From: Clostridia bacterium
GTDB lineage: Bacteria > Bacillota > Clostridia > UMGS1883
Assembly: GCA_017441965.1 (NCBI GenBank)
Contig: JAFSBF010000003.1
Location: 1 to 5,343 of the forward strand
Direction of reading: 5' to 3'
Length of the DNA: 5,343 nucleotides
In this document: one piece after another, positions 4,252-5,343 of the stretch
How the letters are laid out: the number at the start of each line of letters is the position of its first letter
Position numbering within the stretch: the stretch's first letter is position 1
The notes under the pieces: model-generated
Database searches by the model: none
Told to the model about the DNA's origin: nothing
The model's input: the letters and a program-made list of their open reading frames with translations, nothing else
Position numbers and translations under genes: made by a program

Positions 4252-4740
4252 TTACAACATTTTAATTCTTTTTTTGAGCATTTTCAGGCTGTTTCTGAGT
4301 GCTTTGAAAGCTCTTGCAGACAATCTCTTGAAACCTTTGCACTGTCTTTTTAAAGCATCACGTAGATATCCAAGTGGAATTATTGCCGTTTTACAAAGCC
4401 ACAAAAAAGGCTTTACAATAATTTTCTCTGTAATACCAAAGACAAACAAAAAGATTTTTGAAACTAATTTTGAAAGGAATGCCGCATAGAACAGTGCCCC
4501 GCTGACGCTACCTAAAATCTGATAATATCTTATCTGTCCGTTATTGAAAAAAAAGCTCAGTGCAATCACTGCACCGATACATACAAATGCAAATAAAGTG
4601 TCTTCAAGTGTTGTTCTTAGTATTCCTGCAAAAAACTTTTTACGTATACAACGCTGAAAATCAAAAAACGCACCGCATCCCAGCCCGAGCAATACACAAA
4701 GCAAAAACACATACATCTGATGAGAAGATGAAATCTCCAT
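4252..4740 (-). CDS. yabQ: Spore cortex biosynthesis protein YabQ
   Basis: This is a 162-aa multi-pass membrane protein with ATG at 4740-4738. Its first base is the last base of the yabP TAA (TAATG arrangement), so translation is probably coupled; the upstream AAGGGTG (about 4749-4755) is a weak site. Hydrophobic helices lie near 8-27, 44-65 and 72-92, with a further one near 94-120. The G-x-x-x-G-x-x-F-D-x-x-R pattern at 19-30, the NNGQIRYYQILGSVSGALFY segment, and the strongly basic C-terminus fit YabQ. In Bacillus subtilis YabQ sits in the forespore-surrounding membrane and is needed for spore cortex formation. Position between yabP and divIC supports the call. This implies that the organism forms spores or descends from spore-formers. 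Confidence 0.93.
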   Translation of the reverse strand: MEISSSHQMYVFLLCVLLGLGCGAFFDFQRCIRKKFFAGILRTTLEDTLFAFVCIGAVIALSFFFNNGQIRYYQILGSVSGALFYAAFLSKLVSKIFLFVFGITEKIIVKPFLWLCKTAIIPLGYLRDALKRQCKGFKRLSARAFKALRNSLKMLKKRIKML

Positions 4741-5021
4741 TATTTAAGCACCCTTTTCAAAAAGCTCTCTTTGTCACCCTTTCCCTTTGTGTATACACAT
4801 CCGTTTATTTCGCCCTCGATAAAAATATCTCCGTTTTCGGTGGAAAGCTTTTTAATTTTCATACCGCTGCCCGTTACGGTAAGAATTGAGTCTGTCGTTA
4901 ATAAAGTAATCTTATCAGACGAAAAATTTTCTACATCACATATTCCACTTGCCGTGAATTTCTGCCTGTTTTCAATAATAATGTTTCCTGCTCTTTTGAT
5001 TGAATTTGATATTTCAGCCAT
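4740..5021 (-). CDS. yabP: Sporulation protein YabP (YabP/YqfC family)
   Basis: This 93-aa protein starts at ATG 5021-5019 behind AGGAGGGA (5028-5035, 6-base spacing). Family traits in order: IIIENRQKFTASGICDVENFSSDKITLLTTDSILTVTGSGMKIKKL, then ENGDIFIEGEINGCVYT. This is a compact all-beta protein with the E-N-R, T-G-V-like D-V-x-x-F and G-x-G-x-x-I-x-x-L positions of YabP. The Bacillus protein is about 100 aa and is made in the mother cell during sporulation; its mechanism is unknown. It overlaps yabQ by one base. The ribosome binding site and start codon lie in one arm of a 17-bp inverted repeat (5019-5070). uvrA lies only 56 bases upstream. Confidence 0.93.
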   Translation of the reverse strand: MAEISNSIKRAGNIIIENRQKFTASGICDVENFSSDKITLLTTDSILTVTGSGMKIKKLSTENGDIFIEGEINGCVYTKGKGDKESFLKRVLK

Positions 5022-5070
5022 AATAAATCCCTCCTACATAAAATGTATTATAAAGGAGGGGTTTATTATG
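5019..5070. repeat. Inverted repeat enclosing the yabP ribosome binding site and start codon
   Basis: Arms 5019-5035 and 5054-5070 pair over 17 bp with a single T:G wobble (5028:5061). On the - strand the left arm carries the yabP AGGAGG site and ATG, so a transcript entering from uvrA would hide both in a strong stem. On the + strand the other arm reads as its own AGGAGGGG-TTTATT-ATG. There is no T tract, so it is not a plain terminator. Confidence 0.75.
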
Positions 5071-5071
5071 C
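5042..5071 (-). promoter_or_regulatory. Possible sporulation (SigE-type) promoter of yabP
   Basis: On the - strand AATACATT (5042-5049) matches the SigE -10 CATACAAT at 6 of 8 positions, and GCATAAT (5065-5071) loosely resembles the -35, 15 bases upstream. A start near 5035 would fall at the edge of the ribosome binding site, which is tight. SigE control of Bacillus yabP makes it worth noting, but the match is weak. Confidence 0.25.
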
Positions 5072-5077
5072 ACCATC

Positions 5078-5343
5078 TTACAGCATTTTTTTCAGGAACA
5101 TACCCGTGTATGATTTTTCATTTTTGCTGACTTCCTCGGGAGTTCCGCAGGCAACTACCATTCCGCCGTTATCTCCGCCCTCAGGACCTAAATCTATGAT
5201 ATGGTCTGCCGTTTTTATCACGTCGAGGTTGTGCTCTATTACAAGCACCGTGTTTCCCTCATCAACAAGTCTGTTAAGCACATCTATAAGTCTGTGTACA
5301 TCTGCCGCGTGAAGCCCCGTTGTCGGCTCGTCAAGAATGTAAA
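5078..5343 (-). CDS. uvrA: UvrABC excinuclease subunit A, C-terminal end (5' partial)
   Basis: The last 87 residues are present; the frame runs off the window edge and stops at TAA 5080-5078. They begin [18 protein letters not shown], the Walker B and D-loop of the second ABC ATPase domain. Then comes [28 protein letters not shown] with the H-switch histidine, and [22 protein letters not shown], the standard UvrA C-terminus. UvrA dimers find bulky DNA lesions, load UvrB and leave as ATP is used. The remaining 90% or so (zinc modules, first ATPase) lies outside. No T-tailed terminator separates it from yabP, so readthrough is possible. Confidence 0.97.
   Translation of the reverse strand, partial: YILDEPTTGLHAADVHRLIDVLNRLVDEGNTVLVIEHNLDVIKTADHIIDLGPEGGDNGGMVVACGTPEEVSKNEKSYTGMFLKKML

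Noticed and set aside
4274..5130. + strand frames opposite yabQ, yabP and uvrA
   Set aside because: Shadows of confirmed - strand genes; only the short 5068-5130 frame has a start signal, and that is explained by the inverted repeat.

Overview
The window looks like chromosome from a low-GC, spore-forming member of the Firmicutes, most likely a gut-type Clostridia (possibly Oscillospiraceae/Ruminococcaceae; the family is a guess). The evidence is the sporulation and division cluster yabP-yabQ-divIC-yabR, AGGAGG-type ribosome binding sites, sigma-A-like promoters with 17-bp spacers, and T-tailed intrinsic terminators at most gene ends. It is mainly ordinary housekeeping sequence with some unusual intergenic structure. 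I see no phage, CRISPR, toxin-antitoxin or other defence system.

Layout. 1-234 (+) is the C-terminal end of a lipoate-protein ligase, followed by a 19-bp hairpin. 449-1804 (-) encodes a 451-aa secreted protein of unknown function, rich in Trp and Tyr. It is divergent from a 93-aa XRE-family regulator (2022-2303, +). The 217-bp gap between them holds a sigma-A-like promoter for the secreted protein, two palindromes placed like operators, and a long hairpin in the secreted-protein mRNA leader. 2378-2749 (-) is a small Cys-containing protein of unknown function, convergent with the regulator across a shared 21-bp terminator hairpin. 2937-3097 (+) holds tRNA-Glu(UUC) and a CAU-anticodon tRNA (Met, or Ile2) behind a near-consensus promoter and ending at an intrinsic terminator. 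Just past that terminator lies a short GC-rich structured element (3130 to about 3329) that begins with a near-exact reverse-complement copy of the tRNA 3' end.

The right part is one strand (-), read right to left. It runs from the C-terminus of uvrA (5078 to the window edge), through yabP and yabQ (overlapping by one base), then divIC with its own vegetative promoter, then a yabR-like S1-domain gene, to a terminator at 3363-3392. YabP and YabQ are sporulation proteins (YabQ is needed for spore cortex in Bacillus), DivIC is a cell-division protein, and the S1 protein probably binds RNA. The order matches the Bacillus yabP-yabQ-divIC-yabR cluster, but uvrA lies immediately upstream and tRNAs downstream.

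Start sites revised from the longest open frame on ribosome-binding-site evidence: the XRE gene at ATG 2022, the Cys protein at ATG 2749, and divIC at GTG 4194. The most unusual things are the inverted tRNA 3' copy with its structured element, the palindromic divergent promoter region with its leader hairpin, and a 17-bp inverted repeat that encloses the yabP ribosome binding site and start codon and mirrors them on the other strand.
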